Of a DNA stretch of 64,000 nt, positions 45,724 through 55,337 are shown piece by piece. The translations under genes and the position numbers were made by a program. The notes below the pieces were generated by a model. It was not told where the DNA came from. It did no database searches and saw nothing but the letters and a program-made list of their open reading frames with translations. Origin of the DNA: Chryseobacterium sp. SNU WT5 (GTDB lineage Bacteria; Bacteroidota; Bacteroidia; Flavobacteriales; Weeksellaceae); assembly GCF_007362475.1 (NCBI RefSeq), contig NZ_CP041687.1:1-64000 (forward strand). Direction: 5' to 3'. Every line of letters starts with the position of its first letter. Within the stretch, counting starts at the first letter, position 1.

Positions 45724-45806
45724 TTATCCTACCTCCTATCGTAATCCATAATATCAAGTAAAAAATGATAAATTTTTCATTAATATTTTTTTCAATATTT
45801 AAAATA

Positions 45807-45819
45807 TCCTAAATTAGGA
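45807..45819. repeat. Palindrome TCCTAAATTAGGA before the acyl-CoA dehydrogenase gene
   Basis: Perfect 6-base arms around one central base, ending 14 bases before the ATG at 45834. Candidate operator; no clear -7 box nearby. Confidence 0.4.
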
Positions 45820-45833
45820 CAAACAAAATTAAT

Positions 45834-47015
45834 ATGTCTTATTATCCATTAAATACTATTCCAGACTATTTCGGAATCGATAGCTTACTTACTGAGGAAC
45901 ATCTACTTATACGCCAATCTGTTCGTGATTGGGTTGAAAGTTTTGTGATGCCTAAAATCGATGATGCGGCGCAAAATCATACTGATATTCCTAACTTAAT
46001 GAAAGAATTGGGGAAAATTGGAGCTTTAGGTCCTTATATTCCAGAAGAATATGGAGGTTCGGGGCTAGACCAAATTTCTTACGGAATCATTATGCAGGAA
46101 CTGGAAAGAGGAGATTCTGCAATTCGTTCAGCAGCGTCGGTTCAAAGTTCTTTGGTTATGTTTCCTATCAACGAATTCGGTTCTGAAGAACAAAAGAAAA
46201 AATTCTTACCTCATTTAGCAAGTGGAGAAATGATAGGTGCATTTGGATTAACAGAGCCTAATCACGGTTCAGATCCAAGTTCTATGGAAAGTTATTTCAT
46301 TGATAAAGGTGATCACTATCTTTTAAATGGGGCTAAAATGTGGATTACTAACGCACCAGTTTGCGATATCGCTGTAATCTGGGCAAAAAATGAAGAAGGA
46401 AAAGTTCAGGGTTTAATTGTTGAGAGAGCTTTTGAAGGTTTTACAACTCCTGAAACGCATAACAAATGGTCGCTACGTGCTTCTAAAACGGGAGAACTTG
46501 TTTTTGACAATGTAAAAATTCCTAAAGAAAATTTATTACCCAAAGTAGTTGGATTAAAAGGACCTTTATCTTGTCTAAACTCTGCGCGTTACGGAATTTC
46601 TTGGGGAGTTATTGGTGCGGCAATCGACTGTTATTGTACAGCGGTTCAGTATTCAAAAGAAAGAGTTCAGTTTGGAAAACCTATTGCTTCTTTCCAATTG
46701 CAGCAAAAAAAATTAGCAGAATTTTTAACTGAAATTACCAAAGCGCAATTACTTTGTTTACAGTTAGGTAATTTGAAAAATAATCATAAAGCCACTCCGG
46801 CTCAAATTTCAATGGCTAAGAGAAACAATGTGAAAATGGCGATTGATATTGCAAGAGAATCCCGACAGATATTAGGTGGAATGGGAATTATGGGCGAATT
46901 CCCTATGATGCGCCATGCAGCCAATCTAGAATCGGTTATCACGTATGAAGGAACTCATGATGTTCACCTATTGATCACCGGAATGGATATTACCGGCATC
47001 AATGCATTTGGATAA
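45834..47015 (+). CDS. Acyl-CoA dehydrogenase (glutaryl-CoA dehydrogenase-like)
   Basis: FAD enzyme that oxidises acyl-CoA at the alpha-beta carbons. 393 residues. Marks: GPYIPEEYGGSGLDQISYG, FGLTEPNHGSDPSSM, MWITNAP, GGMGIMGEFPMMRH, and the catalytic Glu in VITYEGTHDVH. The IRSAASVQSSLVM region and overall layout are closest to glutaryl-CoA dehydrogenase (lysine and tryptophan breakdown), but the exact substrate is inferred. Single gene. Confidence 0.9.
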   Translation: MSYYPLNTIPDYFGIDSLLTEEHLLIRQSVRDWVESFVMPKIDDAAQNHTDIPNLMKELGKIGALGPYIPEEYGGSGLDQISYGIIMQELERGDSAIRSAASVQSSLVMFPINEFGSEEQKKKFLPHLASGEMIGAFGLTEPNHGSDPSSMESYFIDKGDHYLLNGAKMWITNAPVCDIAVIWAKNEEGKVQGLIVERAFEGFTTPETHNKWSLRASKTGELVFDNVKIPKENLLPKVVGLKGPLSCLNSARYGISWGVIGAAIDCYCTAVQYSKERVQFGKPIASFQLQQKKLAEFLTEITKAQLLCLQLGNLKNNHKATPAQISMAKRNNVKMAIDIARESRQILGGMGIMGEFPMMRHAANLESVITYEGTHDVHLLITGMDITGINAFG

Positions 47016-47021
47016 AAAAAC

Positions 47022-47056
47022 AAAAGCCTTCAGATTTTAAACCTGAAGGCTTTTTT
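47022..47056. terminator. Bidirectional terminator between acyl-CoA dehydrogenase and AddB-like genes
   Basis: Stem AAAGCCTTCAG / CTGAAGGCTTT with a 9-base loop and A and T runs on the two sides. Both neighbours converge on it. Confidence 0.9.
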
Positions 47057-47059
47057 ATA

Positions 47060-49786
47060 TTACCTAGCGGCCTTTTCTTCTTCGATAAAATTCTTTTCAG
47101 GATCTAAAATTTCTAAAATTACATTTTTAACCCATTTCATTGGGCTCTCAAGAGATTGATTACTGATTTGATCATCTTCAAATATGTGCAGATTTTGTAC
47201 ACCTTGGTTAGCTTCTGCAAAACTCCAAATCCCACACTTCACCTTATTATCTGGAAATTTATTATCATTTAGTACAGCGTACGCATAAACAGATAACTGC
47301 ATCGCCTGCTTGTAATCATCCCTAAAAAATAACGCTTCCAACTTTTCCTCGTCTTCTACTTTTTTTGGTGTCTTGATAACCAGGTTTTTCGTCTTAGCTG
47401 TTTTATAATCGATAATCCTCAATTCCCCATTAAGTCGATCAATTCGATCAATAAATCCAAAGAATGCCACTTTATCTGTTCGATCCTCATTTAGGAAATA
47501 ATCAATACTCTCAAATTTACCCTCAACATTAAGAATCTCCAGTTTATTTCCGTCGGAGATTAATTTCTTATCAAATTCGATAATGGTGCGCACTACCCTT
47601 TCAGCAATTGATTTGTGAATATAGTTCATTCCTTTTTCGTAAAAATCAGTTTGGTGATTAAGTTTAATAATCGCTTGATCTAATACTTTAACTAAATTTT
47701 CATTCGAATACGTTAAATCATTAACAGTTAATAATTTACCAATATTTTTTTCATAAATAATCTGTAAGGCATAATGGACCAGGTTACCATAACTTCGTTG
47801 AGAAAGTTCTTCTTCAATCTCACTTGTTTCTCTGGTTCCTAAAATCTTATTCAAATAAAAATCAACGGGATTATAAATAAAAGAAGTCAGGTGCGAGGGA
47901 GATACTCTACTCTTCCATTCCTCTAATTTTTGTAAAACAGATGGTGTTTTCTCAATTTCAATCCTTTGTTTATTAATCGGTTCAGACGAATTTTCAATAA
48001 TAATATTTTCAATAGTGTGATGTTGATCTTCAATCTCGATCTGAGTGATAAATCTACTTTTTTCACCCGTATTCACTCCAGAAGTGAGCGCATTAAAAAG
48101 CAAGTGGACATTCTGAGAATCCTGAATCAAACGATAAAAATGATAAGCATAAATACTGTCATTTTCAAGAAATGTATGGAGATGGAAATGTTGACGTATA
48201 TCAAATGGTAAATAAGTGTTCTGGGCATTTCCCAAAGGCAACTTACCTTCATTGACTGAAAGTAAAATAATATTATCAAAGTTAAGAAGTCGAGTTTCCA
48301 AAAGTCCCATTACCTGTAAACCTTGAAGTGGCTCTCCTTGAAAATCAATCGTTTCTGAATTGACCAAGTGATTAATCAGGACTTCTAAAGTCTCCATTTT
48401 AATTTCAAAAGAATAGGGAGAAATCTGATTTTTGATTATTTTGAAACTTTTTTCAAAATGTGAAATATTTTCATACAGAATATCATCTAAATCTTTGAAT
48501 TTAAGCTGATAACAGAAGTTAATCAGTAAATCAATATATTCTTGTACAGATTGGGGCTTTTTGAACAGGTTAAAATAAGATAAATCACTTAAAAACTCAA
48601 TCATTTGTTTCTTAGAGATGTAAACAATATTTCGCTCCTCTATTTTCGCTTTGAAATCAATGATGATATTTTGATCCGTTTCCTTATTAGGCAATTCTTC
48701 TAAGACGGATAAAAGATCATTATAATAGTATGAAGAGTCCTTCTTTTCTAATTGTTTCTGCAGATAAAATAGTTTCTTCATGGCATTACTGAAACTTAAA
48801 TTTTTCAGTGGGAAACCCATGGTAATATTCAAACGTTCTACACTGCTCATGGCATCGAGACAAGTGGGTAATAAATTCTCATCAAGCAAAACCACCGCAG
48901 TTTTAGACAGGTCATTTTCACTAATTTCCGCAAAAATTTCGGGAAGTACTTTGGCTTGGGTTATATTCCCTGAAACTTCGTATACTTTGATTTTCTTACA
49001 CTGTGCAAAATCATTTTCGATCCAGTGAAAAGGTCGATTTTCATTAAATTCTTTCCATGTTTTTGTATTACGAAAGAACTTACCAGCTTCCTGTCGGTCA
49101 TCATCAATGTAATAATTATCTGCTTGAAAAAAACACTGTGCTTTGTCCCACTGAATAAGGGTTCTTATTAATTTTTCCTCAACAGGTGTAAAAGCATTGA
49201 ATCCACAGAAAACAAATTGTCCGGCACTATTTTGAACATAATGCTCTATTTTATCTTTGGCAGATTCATGAATAATTCCGGAAGTAGCCCAGTTTTTTTC
49301 AATTAATTTTTGTTTTAACAGAGGTAAAAAATGATTCATCTTTTGCCAGAAATTCAAAAACTTCTTCAAGGGTCGATCTTCTGAATCTCCTAAATTCTCT
49401 GACCAGTTTTTAATCCTTTCTTCATCAAACATATACTCCAAAACTGCTTTATCAGAATCTGAGAATTTTAAAATATCGTCCCAATCTTTCAATAAAGTAG
49501 GAAACCATTTTAGAAAGTTTGCAAAATCTTCAGAGGGATGAAGTTCACGATAAACATTAAATGAAAAAAGCCACAACGAAATACCCTGAACAGGTTGTTT
49601 CCCAGATATATCATTAATTAAATCCTCTATTGTAAAAAAGTTTGGCAGAAAGCCTGAATATTGTTTCTGAGTTAGAATTTGTTTGATGAAAACTATTGGT
49701 CTTTTTCCCGGCAAGACAATATTAAAAGTAGATAAATCATCGTTTTGTGAAAGAAGGTCAGTAACAATTTTATTAAGGAATTTCAT
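47060..49786 (-). CDS. AddB-like PD-(D/E)XK nuclease
   Basis: 908 residues from the ATG at 49786 (MKFLNKIVTD), which fits relatives better than the upstream Met at 49864. The N-terminal part is a degenerate UvrD-like fold (VLPGKRPIVFIKQIL, no intact Walker A). The C-terminus holds a RecB-type nuclease: GNLVHYALQIIYE and the catalytic LRIIDYKTAK. It probably partners an AddA/UvrD-type helicase in double-strand end resection, but no helicase gene is in the window. Confidence 0.88.
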   Translation of the reverse strand: MKFLNKIVTDLLSQNDDLSTFNIVLPGKRPIVFIKQILTQKQYSGFLPNFFTIEDLINDISGKQPVQGISLWLFSFNVYRELHPSEDFANFLKWFPTLLKDWDDILKFSDSDKAVLEYMFDEERIKNWSENLGDSEDRPLKKFLNFWQKMNHFLPLLKQKLIEKNWATSGIIHESAKDKIEHYVQNSAGQFVFCGFNAFTPVEEKLIRTLIQWDKAQCFFQADNYYIDDDRQEAGKFFRNTKTWKEFNENRPFHWIENDFAQCKKIKVYEVSGNITQAKVLPEIFAEISENDLSKTAVVLLDENLLPTCLDAMSSVERLNITMGFPLKNLSFSNAMKKLFYLQKQLEKKDSSYYYNDLLSVLEELPNKETDQNIIIDFKAKIEERNIVYISKKQMIEFLSDLSYFNLFKKPQSVQEYIDLLINFCYQLKFKDLDDILYENISHFEKSFKIIKNQISPYSFEIKMETLEVLINHLVNSETIDFQGEPLQGLQVMGLLETRLLNFDNIILLSVNEGKLPLGNAQNTYLPFDIRQHFHLHTFLENDSIYAYHFYRLIQDSQNVHLLFNALTSGVNTGEKSRFITQIEIEDQHHTIENIIIENSSEPINKQRIEIEKTPSVLQKLEEWKSRVSPSHLTSFIYNPVDFYLNKILGTRETSEIEEELSQRSYGNLVHYALQIIYEKNIGKLLTVNDLTYSNENLVKVLDQAIIKLNHQTDFYEKGMNYIHKSIAERVVRTIIEFDKKLISDGNKLEILNVEGKFESIDYFLNEDRTDKVAFFGFIDRIDRLNGELRIIDYKTAKTKNLVIKTPKKVEDEEKLEALFFRDDYKQAMQLSVYAYAVLNDNKFPDNKVKCGIWSFAEANQGVQNLHIFEDDQISNQSLESPMKWVKNVILEILDPEKNFIEEEKAAR

Positions 49787-49851
49787 ATTAGACGCTATTT
49801 TATCTGAATGCTCGATGTTATTATAAAAAGGAAAAATAGGAATTTTAAAAT

Positions 49852-49892
49852 AAAAAAGCATCATGAATATTTAAAATTCCTGATGCTTTATT
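49852..49892 (-). terminator. Likely terminator of rsmG
   Basis: AAAGCATCA / TGATGCTTT, with further A/T pairing inside and a T run on the minus strand. It lies about 200 bases after the rsmG stop and before the AddB-like gene start. Confidence 0.55.
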
Positions 49893-50096
49893 AATTAATA
49901 TTCTGTGTGGATACCGCATGATACTAATTAACTAAAAATAGTATTCTCGATCAATAAATCTTCTCAAATATATTTTTCCGTTCTAAAAATTTAAAAGTAT
50001 AAAAATCCCCTATGTTGCAAAAATTAATTTGAGAAGCTATAGGTGCTAAAATACCTTATCAATTTTAATTTAGTAGAGGGTAGTACTTTATAAATA

Positions 50097-50732
50097 TCAG
50101 GAATAAAAATTTCCTTTTGATAAATATACTACTTTTTTGGTGTCAAAAAATTCGCCCTCAAAATACTTATTAAGCGGAAAAATTTCAGTTTTCAAACCTT
50201 CTAATTCCTCCTCCAAATCCCCACCTTTAAGGTATAGAACACCATTGTGCTTTGGATTGATTTGCTCTTTTAAAAACTTGCCTTTCAGCCAACGTAAAAA
50301 TACCGGCATTTGCGTAACTGCTCTACTTACGATAAAGTGGAACTGCTCTTCTATATCCTCCGCTCTGGCATGGATCGCAGTCACATTTTGTAAACCGATA
50401 CCTTCTGCAACTTCCTTAACTACTAAAATCTTTTTCCCAATTGAATCTACTAACGTAAATTCTGCTTCGGGGAATAAAATCGCCAAAGGAATACCGGGAA
50501 AACCACCACCCGTTCCAATGTCTAAAACTTTGGTGTTCGGGGCAAATTCCATCACTTTTGCAATCCCCAGAGAATGAAGGATATGTTTTTCATAGAGTGA
50601 ATCCATATCTTTTCGGGAAATCACATTTATTTTTTCATTCCATTCCTGATACAGATCTTGAAGATCAGCAAACTGTTTTTTTTGATTTTCTGAGAGGTTG
50701 GGAAAATGTTTTTCAATTAATTCAACAGACAT
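50097..50732 (-). CDS. rsmG: 16S rRNA (guanine-527-N7)-methyltransferase RsmG
   Basis: 211 residues. Methylates G527 in the 530 loop of 16S rRNA with SAM. Motifs: VLDIGTGGGFPGIPLAILFP (SAM site), FTLVDSIGKK, IHARAEDI, and FIVSRAVTQM. It is intact and divergent from the aminotransferase gene, with its own TACTTTTG box. Confidence 0.96.
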   Translation of the reverse strand: MSVELIEKHFPNLSENQKKQFADLQDLYQEWNEKINVISRKDMDSLYEKHILHSLGIAKVMEFAPNTKVLDIGTGGGFPGIPLAILFPEAEFTLVDSIGKKILVVKEVAEGIGLQNVTAIHARAEDIEEQFHFIVSRAVTQMPVFLRWLKGKFLKEQINPKHNGVLYLKGGDLEEELEGLKTEIFPLNKYFEGEFFDTKKVVYLSKGNFYS

Positions 50733-50750
50733 TATTAGGCTTATTTATTG

Positions 50751-50758
50751 CAAAAGTA
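50751..50758 (-). promoter_or_regulatory. Promoter -7 box of rsmG
   Basis: The minus strand reads TACTTTTG, exact TAnnTTTG match 19 bases before the ATG at 50732. Confidence 0.5.
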
Positions 50759-50784
50759 AAGAAAGCATTTCATAAAAATTTGGT

Positions 50785-50815
50785 TTTGCAGGTTCAAACT
50801 AAAAAATTACCTTTG
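50785..50815 (+). promoter_or_regulatory. Full promoter of the aminotransferase gene
   Basis: TTTG (50785-50788), a 19-base spacer, and TACCTTTG (50808-50815): both flavobacterial elements at the proper spacing, 18 bases before the ATG at 50834. Confidence 0.65.
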
Positions 50816-50833
50816 ATTCACTTTAATTTAACT

Positions 50834-52033
50834 ATGGAAAAATTCTCTGAAAGACTTAACAGATTAAGCTTTTCACAAACATTTGTAATGAGCAATAAAG
50901 TGCGCGAAATGAAGGCCGCCGGAATTGATGTTATCAGTTTAACGTTGGGTGAGCCTGATTTTGATGTTCCTAAAAATATAAAAGAAGCCGCTTTTTCAGC
51001 CATTGATCATAATTTCAGTCACTACTCTCCTGTTCCTGGGTTTATGGATCTAAGAGAAGCGATTTGTGGCAAACTGGATAGGGATAATAATCTCACTTAT
51101 CAGCCAACACAAATTTGTGTTTCTAATGGTGCGAAACAAGCGATTTTGAATGTTCTTGCTTCTATAATAAATGATGGTGACGAAGTTATTTTACCTGCTC
51201 CATATTGGGTGAGTTATGACGAAATGGTTAAAATGATGGGTGGAAAATCAGTGTTTGTGAAAACGTCGATTGATACCGAGTTCAAAATCACCGCAAAACA
51301 ACTCGAGCAGGCAATAACTCCTAAAACGAAAGCGCTACTCTACAGTTCACCTTGTAATCCTTCGGGAAGCTACTATACTCATGAAGAATTGGAATCTATT
51401 GCGAACGTTATCGCAAAACATCCACAGATCACCATAATTTCGGATGAAATTTATGAGTTTATAAATTATGATGGTAAACATACTTCAATAGCCGAGTTTC
51501 CTCAAGTTTACGAACAAACTGCCGTAATTAATGGGATGTCGAAAGCATTCGCCATGACGGGCTGGAGGATTGGATATTCTGCCTGTCCAACATGGTTAGC
51601 AAAAGCGTGTGAGAAAATTCAAGGACAAATGACGAGTGGTGCAAATTCAATGGCTCAAAAAGCTTCTGTTACCGCTTTAAAAACTGATCCAAGCGAATAC
51701 CGATTTATGATTGAAGAATTTAGAACCCGACGGGATATTGTGTATAATCTAATGCGAGACATTCCGGGTTTCAATGTTAATTATCCGAAAGCGGCATTCT
51801 ATTTCTTTCCTGATATCTCTTTTTATGTAGCGAAAACCTTAAATGGAACTTTTATTAAAGATGCAGATGATTTTGCAATGTTCCTTTTAGAACATGCCCA
51901 TGTAGGTTGTGTGGGTGGGGTATCTTTCGGGAATCCTAATTGTGTCCGATTTTCTTACGCGACTTCAGAGGAAGATTTAAAAGAAGCGATGAGGAGAATT
52001 AAAGATCTTCTAACTAACGTTAAAATCTCTTAA
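50834..52033 (+). CDS. Pyridoxal-phosphate aspartate-type aminotransferase
   Basis: 399 residues from the ATG at 50834; a longer frame reaches 50558 but would overlap rsmG and this gene's own promoter. Class I fold: LTLGEPDFDVP, SNGAKQAI, YSSPCNPSG, and the PLP lysine in NGMSKAFAMTGWRIGY. The family includes bacterial aspartate aminotransferases of the I-gamma type. Aspartate is the likely donor. Single gene with terminator. Confidence 0.93.
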   Translation: MEKFSERLNRLSFSQTFVMSNKVREMKAAGIDVISLTLGEPDFDVPKNIKEAAFSAIDHNFSHYSPVPGFMDLREAICGKLDRDNNLTYQPTQICVSNGAKQAILNVLASIINDGDEVILPAPYWVSYDEMVKMMGGKSVFVKTSIDTEFKITAKQLEQAITPKTKALLYSSPCNPSGSYYTHEELESIANVIAKHPQITIISDEIYEFINYDGKHTSIAEFPQVYEQTAVINGMSKAFAMTGWRIGYSACPTWLAKACEKIQGQMTSGANSMAQKASVTALKTDPSEYRFMIEEFRTRRDIVYNLMRDIPGFNVNYPKAAFYFFPDISFYVAKTLNGTFIKDADDFAMFLLEHAHVGCVGGVSFGNPNCVRFSYATSEEDLKEAMRRIKDLLTNVKIS

Positions 52034-52048
52034 ATATCATTCATAAAG

Positions 52049-52081
52049 AAAACGGTTTGAAAATAATCAAACCGTTTTTTT
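52049..52081 (+). terminator. Terminator of the aminotransferase gene
   Basis: 12-base stem AAAACGGTTTGA / TCAAACCGTTTT with a 6-base loop and T run; the T and A runs also suit the convergent gene. Confidence 0.9.
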
Positions 52082-52096
52082 ATCTTTAAAATGAAA

Positions 52097-52876
52097 TTAA
52101 AATTTAATAATATCTTTCATTTTTTCATTTTCTTCATTCACCATATCGTCATCTACAAGAATTTTTCCTGAGTGCTCATCGATGATGATTTTCTTACGTT
52201 GCGCAATCTCCATTTGTTTCTGTGGAGGCAAAGTAAAGAATGAACCTTTAGGTGCACCTCTTTCCAAACCTACCACAGCTAAGCCAGTTGGAGAATTTGT
52301 TCGTATTCTTTGGTAAGAAGCCAACAATCTTGCGTCAATATTTTTTGCAAATTCTTGAGATTTCTCGATCAAGAAGTCTTCTTCTTTCTGAGTTTCTGAC
52401 ACCAAGTTTTCAAGCTCTTCTTTTTTGAACTTCAAGTGGTTTTTTAGATCATTAATTTTAGAAGTAAGTTCTTCTAAAGTTTCGTTTTTGTGACCTATTT
52501 TCGCACCGTACTCATTAATTCTTTTTTCAGATAACTGAATTTCAAGATCTTGGAATTCGATTTCTTTTTCAAGGGATTCAAATTCTTTATTGTTTCTTAC
52601 GTTATCTTGCTGCGCCTTATATTTTTCAATTAAAGATTTAGCGTGATTAATTACTTCTGTTTTGGTGTTGATGTCGTCATTCTGAAGTTTAATTTCTAAC
52701 TGAAATTTCTCAGCTCTTTTCTCCAAACCTTCAATTTCGATTTCTAAATCCTCAACTTCAATAGGCAATTCACCTCTTGTACTGCGGATTTCGTCTAATC
52801 TAGAATCAATGATTTGTAGATCATAAAGTGCTCTTAACTTATCTTCAACGGATATTTCTACGGTTTTCTTAGCCAT
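52097..52876 (-). CDS. Coiled-coil protein of the zf-RING_7/CdsZ family lacking zinc cysteines
   Basis: 259 residues. Residues about 10-190 form a long coiled coil. The C-terminal part matches the C4 zinc-ribbon family (LPPQKQMEIAQRKKIIIDE ... GKILVDDD), but the four zinc cysteines are absent: GAPKGS and DEHSGK stand where family members have CxxC. So it cannot bind zinc in the usual way. It lies 4 bases after the Nif3-like gene, a common pairing. Function unknown. Confidence 0.85.
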   Translation of the reverse strand: MAKKTVEISVEDKLRALYDLQIIDSRLDEIRSTRGELPIEVEDLEIEIEGLEKRAEKFQLEIKLQNDDINTKTEVINHAKSLIEKYKAQQDNVRNNKEFESLEKEIEFQDLEIQLSEKRINEYGAKIGHKNETLEELTSKINDLKNHLKFKKEELENLVSETQKEEDFLIEKSQEFAKNIDARLLASYQRIRTNSPTGLAVVGLERGAPKGSFFTLPPQKQMEIAQRKKIIIDEHSGKILVDDDMVNEENEKMKDIIKF

Positions 52877-52880
52877 ATTT

Positions 52881-53978
52881 TTATAAAAAATAATTTACAG
52901 GGTTGGTTTTCTCGGTAGATTTTGAGATGGCAAAGGTAGTGAATTTTTGTGATAAAATATCAACTAAATGAGCAGTAACGAATTGTTCTGATTCAAAATG
53001 ACCGATATCGGAAATCAACATTTTCCCTTCACTTTGAAAATAATCATGGTATTTAAGATCTCCCGTCAAGTACGCATCGCACTGGTTAGAAATAGCTGCG
53101 CGAATACCACCTGCACCACTTCCGCCCAAAACGCCTACCTTTTTTATTTTTTTGCCTAAAAGATCGGAATGACGAATGACTTTTAAATTAAATTTTTCTT
53201 TTACAAATGTTAAGAATTCAGGTTCTTCCATTTCTTCTTTAAATTCTCCAAACCTACCTAAGCCCAAATATTGATTTTCATTTTCCAATTGAACGATTTG
53301 ATAAGCAACTTCTTCATAAGGATGAGCTTTCTTCATTGCTTCTATGATGTGATTTTTTTTAAAGCTTTCGAAAATTACGGAAATTATAACCTCGTCTGTG
53401 TTTTCTCTTTGATTAATAATCCCCGCAAAAGCATTTGATCCGTCTAACGGTCGAAAAGTTCCTGTGCCCAGCATGGAAAAGCTACATTCATCATAAAAAC
53501 CAATATTTCCTGCACCAGCTTCGAATAGAGACGTTTTTACCCGTTCAGCATAGTTTTGAGGTACAAAAACCTGGAGTTGCAAAATACTTTTCATTCTGGG
53601 CATTAGTACTTTTTGGTTGATTAAGCCCAATACCTGACAGATTTTGAAATTCACTCCTAAATAATCGTTATCAAACGCAGTGTGAATCGCGTAAATTGCA
53701 ATTTTATTTTCAATCGCTTTCAAGATTGTTTTTTCTACATAATTTTTTCCAGTGATGGATTTTAGTCCAGAGAAAATAATAGGATGAAAACAAACAATAA
53801 AATTTAAATTCTTTGTAATTGCCTCATCTACAACATGCTCTAGGACATCATGACAAACTAAAATTCCTGTAACTTCCCGATCTGCCTGACCACAAAGCAA
53901 ACCTACATTATCATAATCTTCCGCTTGCGACAATGGAATAAGAGTTTTTAAGTCGCAAATTATCTGGTTAACTGTCAT
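52881..53978 (-). CDS. Nif3-like dinuclear metal protein (GTP cyclohydrolase I type 2 family)
   Basis: 365 residues, the longer form with a middle PII-like insert. Metal site motifs: EDYDNVGLLCG, VCHDVLEHVVDEAI, CFHPIIFSGLKSI, AIHTAFDN, and, at the C-terminus, LTGDLKYHDYF and DIGHFESEQF. Family members form toroid hexamers; the biochemical role is unclear. It heads a two-gene unit with the coiled-coil gene. Confidence 0.93.
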   Translation of the reverse strand: MTVNQIICDLKTLIPLSQAEDYDNVGLLCGQADREVTGILVCHDVLEHVVDEAITKNLNFIVCFHPIIFSGLKSITGKNYVEKTILKAIENKIAIYAIHTAFDNDYLGVNFKICQVLGLINQKVLMPRMKSILQLQVFVPQNYAERVKTSLFEAGAGNIGFYDECSFSMLGTGTFRPLDGSNAFAGIINQRENTDEVIISVIFESFKKNHIIEAMKKAHPYEEVAYQIVQLENENQYLGLGRFGEFKEEMEEPEFLTFVKEKFNLKVIRHSDLLGKKIKKVGVLGGSGAGGIRAAISNQCDAYLTGDLKYHDYFQSEGKMLISDIGHFESEQFVTAHLVDILSQKFTTFAISKSTEKTNPVNYFL

Positions 53979-54034
53979 TTTGTTATGTTTGTAACGAATT
54001 TAAGAATTAATATTTAACATCATCCATAAAATTA

Positions 54035-54862
54035 ATGGAACGCGAACATAACTTTATCCCCGAACGCACCAAATGGAAAAGGCAACTTTACCGGATTATT
54101 TTTAAGTCTGATACGAAACTGGGGAAGCTTTTTGACATTCTCTTACTATTATTAATTCTAATCAGTACTTTCATTGTAATGATGGAAAGCGTTCAGATTT
54201 TTGACGCGAAGCTTCATAATTTGTTTGTAATTCTGGAAATTATTATTACCGCCTTTTTTACAATTGAGTATACTTTACGCATTATAACCCTGCGAAATAA
54301 AAAGGAATATATCTTCAGTTTCTTTGGTATTATTGATTTTCTAGCAATACTCCCCTTCTATCTAAGTTTATTTATTCCAATTACCAAGTATTTTCTTATT
54401 ATCAGAATGCTGAGAATGTTAAGAATTTTCAGAATATTGAATTTAATGGACTTTATGAACGATGGTTATTTCATTGTCCGAGCATTAAAAAACAGTTCCA
54501 GAAAAATTTATATATTTCTATTATTCTTAATGATATTTTCGGTCATCATTGGATCAATGATGTTTATGGTGGAAGGTCACCGTGAAGGTTTTGAAAGCAT
54601 ACCACAAAGCGTCTATTGGGCGGTGGTCACGGTAACAACTGTTGGTTACGGTGATGTTTCTCCTGGTACCCCATTAGGAAAATTTTTATCGGTTTTACTC
54701 ATGCTCGCTGGTTATTCTATCATAGCTGTTCCTACGGGAATTGTTACGGCAGAAATGCGAAACAAGCGTCAGGAAATAGGTAAGATGTGCGATCGTTGCG
54801 GTAATGGAGACATTGATGATGATTCGCGGTTTTGCAAAATTTGTGGAGAGAAAGTAGTATAA
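54035..54862 (+). CDS. Voltage-gated potassium channel with C-terminal zinc ribbon
   Basis: 275 residues. Six membrane helices: S1-S3, a positively charged S4 (IIRMLRMLRIFRILNLM), then S5, pore loop with selectivity filter TTVGYGD, and S6. The last 25 residues form a zinc ribbon of two CxxC pairs (CDRCG ... CKICG), which is unusual for this channel type and may regulate assembly or gating. Single gene. Confidence 0.9.
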   Translation: MEREHNFIPERTKWKRQLYRIIFKSDTKLGKLFDILLLLLILISTFIVMMESVQIFDAKLHNLFVILEIIITAFFTIEYTLRIITLRNKKEYIFSFFGIIDFLAILPFYLSLFIPITKYFLIIRMLRMLRIFRILNLMDFMNDGYFIVRALKNSSRKIYIFLLFLMIFSVIIGSMMFMVEGHREGFESIPQSVYWAVVTVTTVGYGDVSPGTPLGKFLSVLLMLAGYSIIAVPTGIVTAEMRNKRQEIGKMCDRCGNGDIDDDSRFCKICGEKVV

Positions 54863-54863
54863 A

Positions 54864-54890
54864 GAATGGCGCATCAGTGATGCGCCATTC
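54864..54890. terminator. Terminator of the potassium channel gene
   Basis: Perfect 13-base arms GAATGGCGCATCA / TGATGCGCCATTC, two bases after the stop. G+C-rich stem but only a short T run. Confidence 0.8.
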
Positions 54891-55270
54891 ATTTTCAATC
54901 AAATGTGCTTGACACATTGGTTTTTTTAACTTTTTAATCTTTAAATAAAAAATTTATCATCCGCTATTTTAAAGTTATTAGTTTTTACCCATCGGTTGAA
55001 TAGTGCGCGTAATGTAAAATAATTTTATAAAATATAATTATTTTTATTAAAAGTTCTTATAGAAAAAAGTTAAACAAGTTAATAAAATTTTACCATTGGT
55101 ATGTGTTTTTTACCTTCCAAAGGTAATTATTTAATTTTAGGAGAATCCAGTATAATCACCCCATTTAAAAATTGATCTGTAATTAAAATTAATATGGCTT
55201 CCATTTTTTATCATCTCAACCTCGTTGTCCGCAGAAATATGAATTATTTATATAATAATCTAAAACGCAA
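54891..55270. other. About 380-base gap, nothing firm
   Basis: A+T-rich. Contains a short palindrome TTACCTT/AAGGTAA (55110-55126) and an 18-base sequence starting GTTATTAG (54974-54991) that recurs at 63335-63352. No gene or RNA recognised. Confidence 0.4.
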
Positions 55271-55308
55271 AAAATAACACCTCATTAAAAAATGAAGTGT
55301 TATTTTTT
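55271..55308 (-). terminator. Terminator of the prolyl isomerase gene
   Basis: AATAACAC(T/C)TCATT hairpin. On the minus strand the odd position is a G-U pair, on the plus strand an A-C mismatch, so it acts on the minus-strand transcript. Confidence 0.8.
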
Positions 55309-55337
55309 GTATTGAAAGTTTATTAAAACTTATTTAT

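Noticed and set aside
50558-50833. Long N-terminal extension of the aminotransferase
   Set aside because: It overlaps rsmG on the other strand and both promoters; the family N-terminus begins at the ATG at 50834.
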